A DNA stretch of 64,000 nucleotides from Sinorhizobium psoraleae. Its GTDB lineage: Bacteria; Pseudomonadota; Alphaproteobacteria; Rhizobiales; Rhizobiaceae. Positions within the stretch are counted from its first letter, which is position 1. Each line of letters opens with the position of its first letter. The stretch lies in contig NZ_JABEKV010000003.1 of assembly GCF_013283645.1 (NCBI RefSeq), positions 992,001-1,056,000 on the forward strand, given 5' to 3'. A program made the position numbers and the translations under genes. Positions 18,132-26,523 of the stretch are shown one piece after another. The notes under the pieces were generated by a model that ran no database searches, was not told the DNA's origin, and worked only from the letters and a program-made list of their open reading frames with translations.

Positions 18132-19130
18132 ATGACCGAGACGATATTGCGGCCATCGCCGATCTCAGCAAGCGTCGATTTTTCGGCCGAAGGCGTCCAG
18201 CACGGCTTTCTGCGGTTGCCCTACAGCCGCGATGACTCCGCCTGGGGATCGGTGATGATACCGATCACCGTCGTCAAGAATGGGGATGGGCCTACGGCCC
18301 TTCTCACGGGCGGCAACCACGGCGACGAGTACGAAGGGCCGATCGCGCTCTTCGACCTCGCCCGGACATTGGAGCCGGATGAAGTGATGGGACGGGTCAT
18401 CATCGTTCCTGCTATGAACTATCCCGCCTTCGCCGCCGGCACCCGCACGTCGCCGATCGACAAGGGCAACATGAACAGGAGCTTTCCCGGAAAGCCGGAC
18501 GGCACCGTGACGCAGAAGATCGCCGACTATTTCCAGCGAGAACTCCTGCCGCTCGCGGACATTGTCCTCGACTTCCATTCGGGTGGAAAGACGCTTGACT
18601 TCCTGCCGTTCTGCGCAGCGCACATCCTGCCCGATAAGGAGCAGGAGGCAAGGGCCTTCGAACTGGTCAAGGCGTTCGGCGCGCCCTGGTCGATGAAGAT
18701 GCTGGAGATCGATGCGGTCGGAATGTACGACACGGCGGCCGAGGAGATGGGCAAGGTGTTCATCACCACAGAGCTTGGCGGCGGCGGAACCGCAACCGCC
18801 AGGAGCGCTGGCATCGCCAAACGCGGCGTGAGGAATGTGCTTTGCGCCGCCGGCATCCTGAAAGGCGCAGTCGAGACATCGACGACCGAATGGCTCGACA
18901 TGCCGGATGGGGACTGCTTCCTGTTCGCGGAAGACGGGGGCCTGATCGAGCCGCTCGTCGATCTGGGGGACAAGGTGCGCAGGGGCGATGTGGTAGCCCG
19001 CATTTACCCCATCGATCGTACCGGCGCTGAACCTGTCGAGATGAAGGCAAAAATGGACGGCCTGCTGGCCGCCAGGCACTTCCCAGGTCTGGTAAAGCAG
19101 GGCGACTGCGTTGCCGTCGTCGCGGTGTAG
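18132..19130 (+). CDS. eutE: N-acetyl-diaminobutyrate deacetylase EutE (DoeB)
   Basis: Zinc hydrolase of the succinylglutamate desuccinylase/aspartoacylase family, 332 residues. Zinc ligands are H63 and E66 in GGNHGDEYEG and H149 in DFHSGG; the catalytic glutamate is in TTELGGGG. NMNRSFPG and the C-terminal beta domain (about 250-330) are typical. It removes acetate from the EutD product to give L-2,4-diaminobutyrate, which DoeD and DoeC take to aspartate. Last gene of the rightward operon. Confidence 0.92.
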   Translation: MTETILRPSPISASVDFSAEGVQHGFLRLPYSRDDSAWGSVMIPITVVKNGDGPTALLTGGNHGDEYEGPIALFDLARTLEPDEVMGRVIIVPAMNYPAFAAGTRTSPIDKGNMNRSFPGKPDGTVTQKIADYFQRELLPLADIVLDFHSGGKTLDFLPFCAAHILPDKEQEARAFELVKAFGAPWSMKMLEIDAVGMYDTAAEEMGKVFITTELGGGGTATARSAGIAKRGVRNVLCAAGILKGAVETSTTEWLDMPDGDCFLFAEDGGLIEPLVDLGDKVRRGDVVARIYPIDRTGAEPVEMKAKMDGLLAARHFPGLVKQGDCVAVVAV

Positions 19131-19153
19131 TGCATTCGACCGACAATCATGCC

Positions 19154-19264
19154 CTAGAGCGGGATGAGGAAAAGTGTACGCGGTTTTCCGCCCGCATCCC
19201 GCTCTAGCTTATTAGAAATCGATCACGTTTATGATTTTGGGTCGATCCCAAAATCATCGTGATC
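19154..19264. repeat. Rhizobial double-palindrome intergenic element (RIME-like)
   Basis: Two adjacent palindromes. The first has perfect 13-base arms at 19154-19166 and 19195-19207 (CTAGAGCGGGATG and its complement). The second has inner arms TGATTTTGGG (19232-19241) / CCCAAAATCA (19247-19256) and outer arms GATCACG (19221-19227) / CGTGATC (19258-19264). This architecture is common between genes in Rhizobium and Sinorhizobium. It separates eutE from purU and may act as a terminator or processing site. It ends 14 bases before the purU start. Confidence 0.75.
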
Positions 19265-19278
19265 TAAGGAAGATATTC

Positions 19279-20163
19279 GTGAAAACGCACATCCTTACAA
19301 TAACTTGCAGGTCCACGATCGGCATCATCGCGGCAGTTTCCGGCTACCTCGCCGAACGGGGTTGCAACATCGTCGACAGCTCACAGTTTGACGATCTCCA
19401 GACGGGCCTATTCTTCATGCGGTTGGTCTTCATCAGCCAGGAAGGCGCGAAGCTGGAGGAACTGCGCGAAGGCTTCGAGCCGGTCGCCAAACGGTTCGAG
19501 ATGACTGCGGAGATCCGCGATTCCGAGGAGCGCATGAAGGTGCTCCTGATGGTGTCGCGCTTCGGCCATTGCCTGAACGACCTGCTCTACCGCTGGAAGA
19601 TCGGCGCGCTGCCGATCGACATCGTCGGCGTCGTCTCCAACCACTTCGACTACCAGAAGGTGGTCGTCAACCACGACATTCCCTTCCACCACATCAAGGT
19701 GACCAAGGAGAACAAGCCGCAAGCCGAAGCGCGGCTGATGGAAATCGTCGAGCAGAGCGAAGCCGAGCTTGTGGTGCTCGCCCGCTACATGCAGGTGCTG
19801 TCCGACCAGCTCTGCAAGAAGATGTCGGGGCGGATCATCAACATCCACCATTCCTTCCTGCCGAGCTTCAAGGGCGCCAACCCCTACAAGCAGGCCTATG
19901 AGCGCGGCGTCAAGCTGATCGGCGCGACGGCGCATTACGTCACCGCCGATCTCGACGAGGGTCCGATCATCGAGCAGGACATCGCCCGCATCACCCATGC
20001 CCAGAGCGCCGAAGATTATGTCTCGATCGGCCGCGATGTCGAAAGCCAGGTGCTGGCCCGGGCCGTGCACGCCCATATCCACCACCGCTGCTTCATCAAC
20101 GGCAACCGCGTCGTCGTCTTCCCGCCGAGCCCGGGAAGCTATGCCTCGGAGCGGATGGGCTGA
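19279..20163 (+). CDS. purU: Formyltetrahydrofolate deformylase PurU
   Basis: Hydrolyses 10-formyl-THF to formate and THF, balancing one-carbon pools. 294 residues: an N-terminal ACT domain (about 3-80; ITCRSTIGIIAAVSGYLAERGCNI) and a C-terminal formyltransferase domain (about 90-285) with NIHHSFLPSFKGANPY and the catalytic region GATAHYVTADLDEGPII. The start is GTG at 19279 after AAGGAAG. PurU homologues often accompany sarcosine or glycine-betaine demethylation genes, where they recycle folate. The intervening repeat suggests separate or attenuated expression here. Confidence 0.92.
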   Translation: MKTHILTITCRSTIGIIAAVSGYLAERGCNIVDSSQFDDLQTGLFFMRLVFISQEGAKLEELREGFEPVAKRFEMTAEIRDSEERMKVLLMVSRFGHCLNDLLYRWKIGALPIDIVGVVSNHFDYQKVVVNHDIPFHHIKVTKENKPQAEARLMEIVEQSEAELVVLARYMQVLSDQLCKKMSGRIINIHHSFLPSFKGANPYKQAYERGVKLIGATAHYVTADLDEGPIIEQDIARITHAQSAEDYVSIGRDVESQVLARAVHAHIHHRCFINGNRVVVFPPSPGSYASERMG

Positions 20164-20259
20164 CGTAACCAGCGACTGCCGCTGTTGCGTCGCCGTTTTC
20201 CGCGGCTTTAGTCGCTCTCAGATTACGCTGACGCGCACGCGTGGGGCTGAGGGCGCTTG

Positions 20260-20368
20260 CCCCTCACCCTGGCCCTCTCCCCGCAGGCGGGAAGAGGGGA
20301 CTTGAGCGGCGCGGCCTACCCCTTCTCCCCGCTGGCGGGGAGAAGGTCGCGGCAGCGGGATGAGGGGC
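20260..20368. repeat. REP-like double hairpin between convergent genes
   Basis: Hairpin 1 (20273-20298) has 12-base arms with one mismatch around AG. Hairpin 2 (20321-20346) has perfect 12-base arms (CCTTCTCCCCGC and its complement) around TG. The block is framed by CCCTCACCCTGG and CGGGATGAGGGG, which are themselves partly complementary. Such CCCTCTCCCCGC modules are frequent dispersed repeats in alphaproteobacteria. Located between the convergent purU and M81 genes, it can serve as a two-way terminator. Confidence 0.75.
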
Positions 20369-20396
20369 GCAAACCGCCCATGCTTCCGCTCAATAC

Positions 20397-21872
20397 TCAG
20401 GCCGCTCCTCTTTTCGGCGTATGCGGGTCCGCGATTATTGGCCAGATGTCGCGCCGCGCGCGCCGGTAAGGCGTCTTTGCCGGATCGTTGGGGTAGGGCG
20501 TCCCCGCCGAGCAATAGAGGATTTTCGACGCGATTTTCGAGAATGAGGCGAAGAAATGGTTCGTCGATTTGATGACCAGGATCTTCTTGGACCGTGGATC
20601 AATGCCCATCACGGAGAAAAGGCTCGGGTCGAAGCTCTGCGCGCGCGTGGAATTCAGGATGATGTCGATGCCGCGGTAACATATGTGTGCCGCGTCGCCG
20701 AAGGGCGCGAAGCTTTCGCCGAACCGCATTTCGGCGTTTCGCACCAGGTTTATAACCTTGACCGTTCCGTCAATCGGACTGCCGGTACCGGGCGCGGATT
20801 TTGCGCCGAAGCGCAGGGGGATCTCGGCGCCTTCACCGGCGGCCATGCAGATCTGTACCGCCATCGGATCCCAGATCGTGCCGATCGCCGCGTCTGCAAC
20901 GCCGCTGGCGAGCAGTTCTTCGAGGACCACCGTCGCATCGCCCGCCGTGCCGCCGCCGGGATTGTCCCACATGTCGGCGATCACGACCGGACCCGCAGTC
21001 GCGGCGATTGCCTCCGCGACGGCCCGGCGTTCGTCGATCTCCGGCATGCGGTACGTGCCGCGCTTGGCGAAGAGTTCCAGGCCGAGGGCGCTGGCAAGCG
21101 CCTGGCCTTTTTCCCGGTTGCCGTCTGTCACCGCGATCATCTTCGTGCCCATCTCCGGCACGTCGCCCGCCATGAAACCGTGAACGACCGAAAGCGACAA
21201 TACATCCGCGTCGTCTTTCTCGATCCGCATAAGCTTGTCGACGAAGCTGCGCATCGGCTCACGTGACGTCGGAAACACGTCGATCATCCGGCAGTCGAAA
21301 ACCGACATCACCGGCTTGACGCGGCCTTCGAGCGTATCGACGGCGATCCGCCACAGATCCTTGGCGCGATCGACGAAATCCGTATGCGGGAACTCCTTGA
21401 AGAAAACGAAGAAGTCAGCCGCCGCGACGCGCTTGTCAGTGAGATGACTATGCGGATCGAGTTCGGCGCAAAGGAGCACATCCGGCCCGATGATTTCGCG
21501 GATGCGCGCCAGCAGATCGCCTTCCGTATCCTCGTAGCCGTCCGCGACCATGGCGCCGTGCAATCCGAGAACCACCGCATCGACGGGAAGGGCTGCCCGC
21601 AATTGGTCAACGATCTCGTCACGCAGGTCTTCGTAGGTCTGCCGATTGACGAGACCGGCGGGATCCGCCCAGGCGGCCGTCCCCTCGATCAGCTGCCAGC
21701 CCTTTTCGGCCGCGACTTGCCGGCCGACGGTGATTGGTGCGGTGCAGAGCGTCGGCGTTTCCGGATGGGCGCCCGGCGGTGCATAGAGCGAGGCCTCGAA
21801 GGCGCGCTTGTCGATGCAGATCGGAGAGAAGGTGTTGGTCTCGGTCGCCAGGGCCGCCGTGAAGATACGCAA
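20397..21872 (-). CDS. M81-family metallopeptidase (MlrC-like), copy A
   Basis: About 491 residues from a TTG at 21872, which matches the usual family beginning (RIFTAALATETNTFSP) and lies 17 bases after the upstream stop. An in-frame extension to 21986 would overlap that gene. The N-terminal metal-binding domain has LHGAMVADGYEDTEGD (104-119), D139 and H141 in ELDPHSH, and H163 in FPHTD; the D-x-H plus distant H set matches the zinc site of the microcystinase MlrC family. The MlrC C-terminal domain covers about 300-480. The natural substrate is unknown. It pairs with the NTF2-like gene and faces away from a second M81 cluster. Confidence 0.8.
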   Translation of the reverse strand: MRIFTAALATETNTFSPICIDKRAFEASLYAPPGAHPETPTLCTAPITVGRQVAAEKGWQLIEGTAAWADPAGLVNRQTYEDLRDEIVDQLRAALPVDAVVLGLHGAMVADGYEDTEGDLLARIREIIGPDVLLCAELDPHSHLTDKRVAAADFFVFFKEFPHTDFVDRAKDLWRIAVDTLEGRVKPVMSVFDCRMIDVFPTSREPMRSFVDKLMRIEKDDADVLSLSVVHGFMAGDVPEMGTKMIAVTDGNREKGQALASALGLELFAKRGTYRMPEIDERRAVAEAIAATAGPVVIADMWDNPGGGTAGDATVVLEELLASGVADAAIGTIWDPMAVQICMAAGEGAEIPLRFGAKSAPGTGSPIDGTVKVINLVRNAEMRFGESFAPFGDAAHICYRGIDIILNSTRAQSFDPSLFSVMGIDPRSKKILVIKSTNHFFASFSKIASKILYCSAGTPYPNDPAKTPYRRARRDIWPIIADPHTPKRGAA

Positions 21873-21889
21873 TGCTATCGCCTTTTCGC

Positions 21890-22384
21890 CTAGGCCCTCG
21901 GTCCCATCGGGTTGGGCAGATAGCCGGTGAACCCGCAGATTTTCCACCGGCCATGATGCAGCCGGCAATAATAGACGGTCTGCCACTTCATCACATCATA
22001 GCTGCCGTCGGTCTTCTTCAGACCGCCGTCGAATTTCTTGCGTGCCAGCGCCAGGTCTGCGTTGATCTCGATATCTTCGAGCGTGGTGGTGGCGAAAATC
22101 GCCGCCCGTGGATCCTCGGCAAAGGATTGGCCGGCGAAGTCCTTCGCCTGCCGCACCCACTCGTCCCGGTAAGCGGCAAGTGACGGGAAGGACAGGCGCC
22201 AATTGTCCGGGCTCGTTTCCCGCCTTGCGTCGATGCCGAGGAAGCCATCCTCGACGAAATCTTCCGCGACCAGCGACCAATCCGCAGCAAGAAAAGCGTC
22301 GATATCGCGTGTTACCAGCATGTCCCAGATCGCATGTCGGGCCGGATCTGATGTGGGGAACGGATTCTGGAAGGGATCCCGCAT
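21890..22384 (-). CDS. NTF2/SnoaL-like protein
   Basis: Protein of 164 residues with an NTF2-like cone fold pattern: an N-terminal helix pair (PARHAIWDMLVTRDIDAFLAADW), then strands ending in VYYCRLHHGRWKICGFTGYLP. No signal peptide. The ATG at 22384 follows AAGG at seven bases; the ATG at 22414 has no ribosome site. Members are small-ligand binders, isomerases or scaffolds, so no reaction can be named. First gene of the leftward pair, divergent from ridA. Confidence 0.65.
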   Translation of the reverse strand: MRDPFQNPFPTSDPARHAIWDMLVTRDIDAFLAADWSLVAEDFVEDGFLGIDARRETSPDNWRLSFPSLAAYRDEWVRQAKDFAGQSFAEDPRAAIFATTTLEDIEINADLALARKKFDGGLKKTDGSYDVMKWQTVYYCRLHHGRWKICGFTGYLPNPMGPRA

Positions 22385-22420
22385 TGTTTTGCCTTGGATT
22401 GAAATTCTTTTCATAAATGA

Positions 22421-22442
22421 GGATTTTCTCTGGTCAAAATCC
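22421..22442. promoter_or_regulatory. Candidate operator in the divergent ridA promoter
   Basis: GGATTTT (22421-22427) and AAAATCC (22436-22442) are perfect seven-base arms separated by eight bases. The site lies between the two divergent operons, 57 bases upstream of ridA. A palindrome here would suit the RpiR-type regulator encoded two genes away. Assignment is positional inference. Confidence 0.4.
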
Positions 22443-22498
22443 GTATTCTATGGTCACTTGTCAACGCATAAAGAAAATAATTTGCAAGAAGGTTCTTC

Positions 22499-22888
22499 AT
22501 GTCTATTAAGCGCTATGGCGCCGAGCAGGTCGGAGCGGGCGGCAAACCGCTGCCGTTCGCGCGCGCTGTTGAAGCCGATGGCTGGCTGCATGTCTCCGGT
22601 CAGGTCGCCATGGAGAACGGCGAAATTATCGACGGCAATATCGTCGCCCAGACGCACAAGGCGATCGGCAATCTGCTGGCCATTTTGAAAGAGGCCGGTT
22701 ACCGTGTCGAACACGTGGTGAGGGTCGGCGTCTGGCTGGATGATCCGCGGGATTTCTGGAGTTTCAACAAGATCTATCAGGAGTATTTCGGCGCTCATCC
22801 TCCTGCGCGCGCCTGCGTGCAGTCTTCGATGATGGTCGACTGCAAGGTTGAAATCGACTGCGTCGCCTACAAGCCGAAGAACGCCTGA
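22499..22888 (+). CDS. RidA/YjgF-family enamine-imine deaminase
   Basis: Protein of 129 residues. The RidA core PARACVQSSMMVDCKVEIDCVAY (about 101-123) includes the arginine (R103 region) that binds the carboxylate of imine intermediates in active members. RidA proteins hydrolyse reactive 2-aminoacrylate-type imines made by PLP enzymes or amino acid dehydrogenases. Here it starts a six-gene rightward set and probably clears an imine or enamine generated in that pathway. AGAAGG precedes the ATG. Confidence 0.85.
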   Translation: MSIKRYGAEQVGAGGKPLPFARAVEADGWLHVSGQVAMENGEIIDGNIVAQTHKAIGNLLAILKEAGYRVEHVVRVGVWLDDPRDFWSFNKIYQEYFGAHPPARACVQSSMMVDCKVEIDCVAYKPKNA

Positions 22889-22909
22889 GAATAAAGGGGT
22901 GGGCGTTCG

Positions 22910-23773
22910 ATGGATATTTTCGCGACATTGCAGGAGGAGAAGGGGCGGCTATCCCAGTCGGAGACCCGCATTGCCGATATCCTGCTCAATGATTTCGAAT
23001 TTGCCGTGAACGCCTCGATCATCGAGCTTGCGGGTAAGGCCGACGTGTCGCCGCCAACTGTTACCCGCTTTTGCCGGCGGCTCGGCTGCGAGAGCTTTTC
23101 GGACTTCAAAGTGCAACTGGCACGTACGGCCTATATCGGCATGCGGTATCTGAAGCCCGAGCCGAAGAGCCAGGAACCGGCCGACGTCGCGCAGGACATC
23201 ATTACCAAGGCGCAGAACGCACTCTTCCTTCTGCATCGCTCGCTCGATCTCGCCGCGATCGAAGAGACCGCCGAGCGGCTTGCCAGTGCGGAAATGATTT
23301 ACGCCTTCGGTTCAGGCGGCAATTCGTCGATGATCGCCAGCGAATTGCAGAACCGCCTCTTTCGCCTCGGCCTGCGCATCACCTCGAGTTCCGATCACAG
23401 CATGCAGTTGATGATGGCGGCCGCGGCCAGGCCGACCGACGTGCTGATAGGCTCTTCCTTCTCGGGACGCAATGCGGAGCTCGTGCGTGCCTTCACGCTC
23501 GCCCGCGAAGCCAAGGTTCCGACGATCGCGCTGACCCAGAGCGGCAGTCCCGTTGCGCTCGCGGCCGACATCGCCGTGCCGGTCGACCTGCCGGAAGGCA
23601 ACAACATCTATCGCCCGACATCCACGCGCATCGCCTACCTAGCCCTGCTTGATATCATCGCCAGTCTCGTCGCCTACCGCGTCCAACCGCAGGCGACGAC
23701 GACGCTGAGGCGGATCAAACAGCAACTGGTCGTGCACAGGGATGGCGACGATCGCCAGCTTCTCGGAGACTGA
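22910..23773 (+). CDS. RpiR/MurR-family transcriptional regulator
   Basis: Protein of 287 residues: N-terminal RpiR helix-turn-helix (about 1-78; LSQSETRIADILLNDF, PPTVTRFCRRLGCESFSDFK) and a C-terminal SIS sugar-isomerase domain (about 125-255; YAFGSGGNSSMIASELQNRL, IGSSFSGRNAELV). SIS domains bind phosphosugars or amino sugar phosphates, so the inducer is probably sugar-derived. This agrees with the hexosaminidase downstream. It follows ridA by 21 bases and overlaps the region of the SDR start. Confidence 0.88.
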   Translation: MDIFATLQEEKGRLSQSETRIADILLNDFEFAVNASIIELAGKADVSPPTVTRFCRRLGCESFSDFKVQLARTAYIGMRYLKPEPKSQEPADVAQDIITKAQNALFLLHRSLDLAAIEETAERLASAEMIYAFGSGGNSSMIASELQNRLFRLGLRITSSSDHSMQLMMAAAARPTDVLIGSSFSGRNAELVRAFTLAREAKVPTIALTQSGSPVALAADIAVPVDLPEGNNIYRPTSTRIAYLALLDIIASLVAYRVQPQATTTLRRIKQQLVVHRDGDDRQLLGD

Positions 23774-23774
23774 T

Positions 23775-24569
23775 GTGCCGAACGATTCCCGCACCAAGAA
23801 ATCCGTAGCGATCGTCACCGGAGCGGCCGGTGACATCGGCCGTGCGATCGCCGGTCGGCTGGCCGATGATCATGAGGTGGTCGTGCTCGCGGATATCGAC
23901 AGCGATGCTGCGGAGAAGGTCGCGCGCGACCTCGGCGCGCAGGACCGTTTCGCAGCCATCGCCTGTGATGTCACGGATGCCGCGAGTGTCGCCTCGATGG
24001 CGGCAACCGCGGCATCGCTCGGGGCGGTGCGCACGCTCGTCAACAATGCCGGTGCGGCGCGCGCCGTCAGCCTGCACGACACGACGCCGGAGATCTGGCG
24101 CATGGACAATGCGCTCAACCTCGAGGCGGCCTTCCTTTGCTTCCGGGCTGTCGAGGACATGCTGAAGGAAAGCCGAGGATCGGTCGTCAACATCGCATCC
24201 GTCAACGGCATGAATGTCTTCGGCCACCCGGCCTATAGCGCTGCCAAGGCGGGTCTCCTGCATCTGACCCGGCTGATCGCGGTCGAATACGGTAAATTCG
24301 ATATCCGCGCCAATGCGGTGGCGCCTGGCACCGTGCGCACCCAAGCCTGGGAAGCACGCGCAGCCGCCAACCCGCAGGTCTTCGAAGAGGCGAAGCGCTG
24401 GTATCCGCTGCAGCGCATCGTCAATCCGGAGGATGTCGCCAATGCCGTCCAGTTCCTGGCGGGCCCCTTAGCCAACGCCATATCCGGCGTCTGCCTGCCG
24501 GTCGACTGCGGCCTCACCGCAGGCCAGGCGGAGATCGCACGCACGTTTTCGCAATCCAACCATTATTGA
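23775..24569 (+). CDS. SDR-family dehydrogenase
   Basis: Classical short-chain dehydrogenase, 264 residues from GTG at 23775, just after the rpiR stop with GGAG at six bases. An ATG at 23742 would overlap rpiR by 32 bases. NAD(P)-binding TGAAGDIGRA (near 14-23), NNAG, catalytic serine in IASVNGMN and the YSAAK pair are all present. It would oxidise or reduce a hydroxyl/keto group of an intermediate, possibly a sugar acid. The substrate is not deducible. Confidence 0.82.
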   Translation: MPNDSRTKKSVAIVTGAAGDIGRAIAGRLADDHEVVVLADIDSDAAEKVARDLGAQDRFAAIACDVTDAASVASMAATAASLGAVRTLVNNAGAARAVSLHDTTPEIWRMDNALNLEAAFLCFRAVEDMLKESRGSVVNIASVNGMNVFGHPAYSAAKAGLLHLTRLIAVEYGKFDIRANAVAPGTVRTQAWEARAAANPQVFEEAKRWYPLQRIVNPEDVANAVQFLAGPLANAISGVCLPVDCGLTAGQAEIARTFSQSNHY

Positions 24570-24593
24570 CAAAGCCATTTCGGGAGAACGCTC

Positions 24594-26513
24594 ATGCAGT
24601 CGGTTTCTTATCGCCTTGAATCTGCCTGGCAGCCGGATGGCGGCCCGTTCGGACGCTTCACCTTCACCCTCGTCAATCTCTCCGATGACCCTCTCAGCGA
24701 CTTTCGCCTCGTCTACACATCGCTGACCCGCGTCATCGATTCTGCCGCTTGCGAGAACGCCGTCTTTCTGCGCCGCAATGCCAATTTCCACGAATTCGCA
24801 CCGCCAAAGGGATTTGTCCTCGGCGCGGGCGAAAGCTGGACCTTTACGATCAGCGGGCTGCACCGGCAGGCGAAACACTGCACGGATGGCGCAAAATCGG
24901 CCTATCTGACGCTTTCCGACGGCCGGCATGTGCCGGTGGCCGTTTCCGACCTGCTGCTGGAAGGGGCGGCCAGCGAACCGCCGCCGCAACGCCTGCCGGA
25001 AGGCAAGCTCGACCTGCCCTTCGCCTTGCAGCCTTGGCCGGCGAGGATCGACGCCGTGCCGGGCGAGGGATTTCCGGTTATTCTTTATCCGGCATCCGGG
25101 AGCAGCAAGGATGAGATCAGGGCAGTCGACACGGTGCTGGCGCTCTTTCATCGTCTGTTCCAAGGAGGTCACGCGCCCTTCACGCTCGCCTCATCCCCAC
25201 AGGGTCGCGCGATCGTCTTCGCCGCGAGGCCCGATCTCGGTCCCGAGGGCTACACGCTGGCCTTCTCCGAGCGGGAGATCCGCCTCGAATACGGGGCAGC
25301 TGCCGGCCGGCAATATGGTCTGACGACGCTCGCGCAGTTACTTGATGGGCCGCGCAGGGAGGGGGGCAAGTTCCGCTTTCCCGTGTCGGGTACGATTTCC
25401 GACCGGCCCCGCTACGGCTGGCGCGGCTGCCATCTCGACGTCTCCCGCCAGTTCTATCCGACCGCCGACGTCATGCGGCTCATCGATATCCTTGCATGGT
25501 TCAAGCTCAACATCTTCCACTGGCATCTGACGGATGACGAAGCCTGGCGGCTGGAGATCAAGGCCTATCCGACGCTGACGACGCTCGGTGTGCTTCGCGG
25601 CCCGGACGAGCCGATGCTGCCGCAACTCGGCAACGGTGCCGAACCGGTCGGCGGTTTCTACAGCCAGGACGAGGTGAGGGCGATCGTCGCCCATGCCGGC
25701 GCGCTCAATGTCGAGGTCGTCCCGGAGATCGACATTCCCGGCCATAGCACGGCCGCGCTCGTCGCCCTGCCGGAGCTCTCCGATGGACAGGAGGCCCCGG
25801 AAAGCTATCATTCGGTCCAGGGCTACCCCAACAACGCACTGAATCCGGCGATTCCGCTCACCTACGAATTCCTCGAGAGGGTTTTCGACGAAATGGTCGC
25901 GCTCTTCCCGAGCCAATATATCCACGTCGGAGGCGACGAGGTGGCCAATGGTTCATGGCTTGCCTCGCCGCTGGCGCGCAAGCTCATGGAACGGGAAGGC
26001 ATTTCCGGCACCTTCGCGCTGCAGTCCTACTTCCTCAAAAAAGTGAAGCAGATGCTGACGGCGCGCGACCGCAAGCTCGTCGGCTGGAACGAGGTCGCCC
26101 ATGGCGGTGGCGTCGGCACGGAAGGCACGCTCCTGATGGCCTGGGAGAACCCCAAGGTCGGGATAGAACTGGCGCGCGAAGGCTACGACGTCGTGATGAC
26201 GCCGGGGCAGGCCTACTACCTCGACATGGCACAGGCCGAAGCCTTCCAGGAGCCGGGCGCGAGCTGGGCCGGCACGGCAACGCCGGCGCACACCTATGCC
26301 TATGAGGCGGAAGGCGAATTCCCGGAGGAACTGAAGCACCGCATGAAGGGCGTGCAGGCCTGCATCTGGTCGGAGCATTTCCTCTCGCGCGGCTATTTCA
26401 ACCGCCTCGTCTTCCCCCGTTTGTCCGCCATCGCAGAAGCGGCCTGGACGCCGAAGTCGCAAAAGGACTGGCTGCGTTTTGCCGCGATCGCCCCTCTGAG
26501 CCCGATTTTGTGA
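24594..26513 (+). CDS. GH20 beta-N-acetylhexosaminidase, cytosolic
   Basis: Family 20 glycoside hydrolase of 639 residues. An N-terminal beta domain (about 1-130) and a GH20b-type domain (about 150-275) precede the TIM barrel starting at RYGWRGCHLDVSRQF (about 278). The catalytic Asp-Glu pair is D448-E449 in HVGGDEV. FHWHLTDDEAWR and the late tryptophans (GWNE, AWEN, IWSE) shape the GlcNAc pocket. There is no signal peptide, so it acts on imported oligosaccharides or glycoconjugates. It is followed after 10 bases by the second M81 gene. Preference for chito-, muro- or other GlcNAc/GalNAc conjugates is open. Confidence 0.9.
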   Translation: MQSVSYRLESAWQPDGGPFGRFTFTLVNLSDDPLSDFRLVYTSLTRVIDSAACENAVFLRRNANFHEFAPPKGFVLGAGESWTFTISGLHRQAKHCTDGAKSAYLTLSDGRHVPVAVSDLLLEGAASEPPPQRLPEGKLDLPFALQPWPARIDAVPGEGFPVILYPASGSSKDEIRAVDTVLALFHRLFQGGHAPFTLASSPQGRAIVFAARPDLGPEGYTLAFSEREIRLEYGAAAGRQYGLTTLAQLLDGPRREGGKFRFPVSGTISDRPRYGWRGCHLDVSRQFYPTADVMRLIDILAWFKLNIFHWHLTDDEAWRLEIKAYPTLTTLGVLRGPDEPMLPQLGNGAEPVGGFYSQDEVRAIVAHAGALNVEVVPEIDIPGHSTAALVALPELSDGQEAPESYHSVQGYPNNALNPAIPLTYEFLERVFDEMVALFPSQYIHVGGDEVANGSWLASPLARKLMEREGISGTFALQSYFLKKVKQMLTARDRKLVGWNEVAHGGGVGTEGTLLMAWENPKVGIELAREGYDVVMTPGQAYYLDMAQAEAFQEPGASWAGTATPAHTYAYEAEGEFPEELKHRMKGVQACIWSEHFLSRGYFNRLVFPRLSAIAEAAWTPKSQKDWLRFAAIAPLSPIL

Positions 26514-26523
26514 GTTTGAAGCC

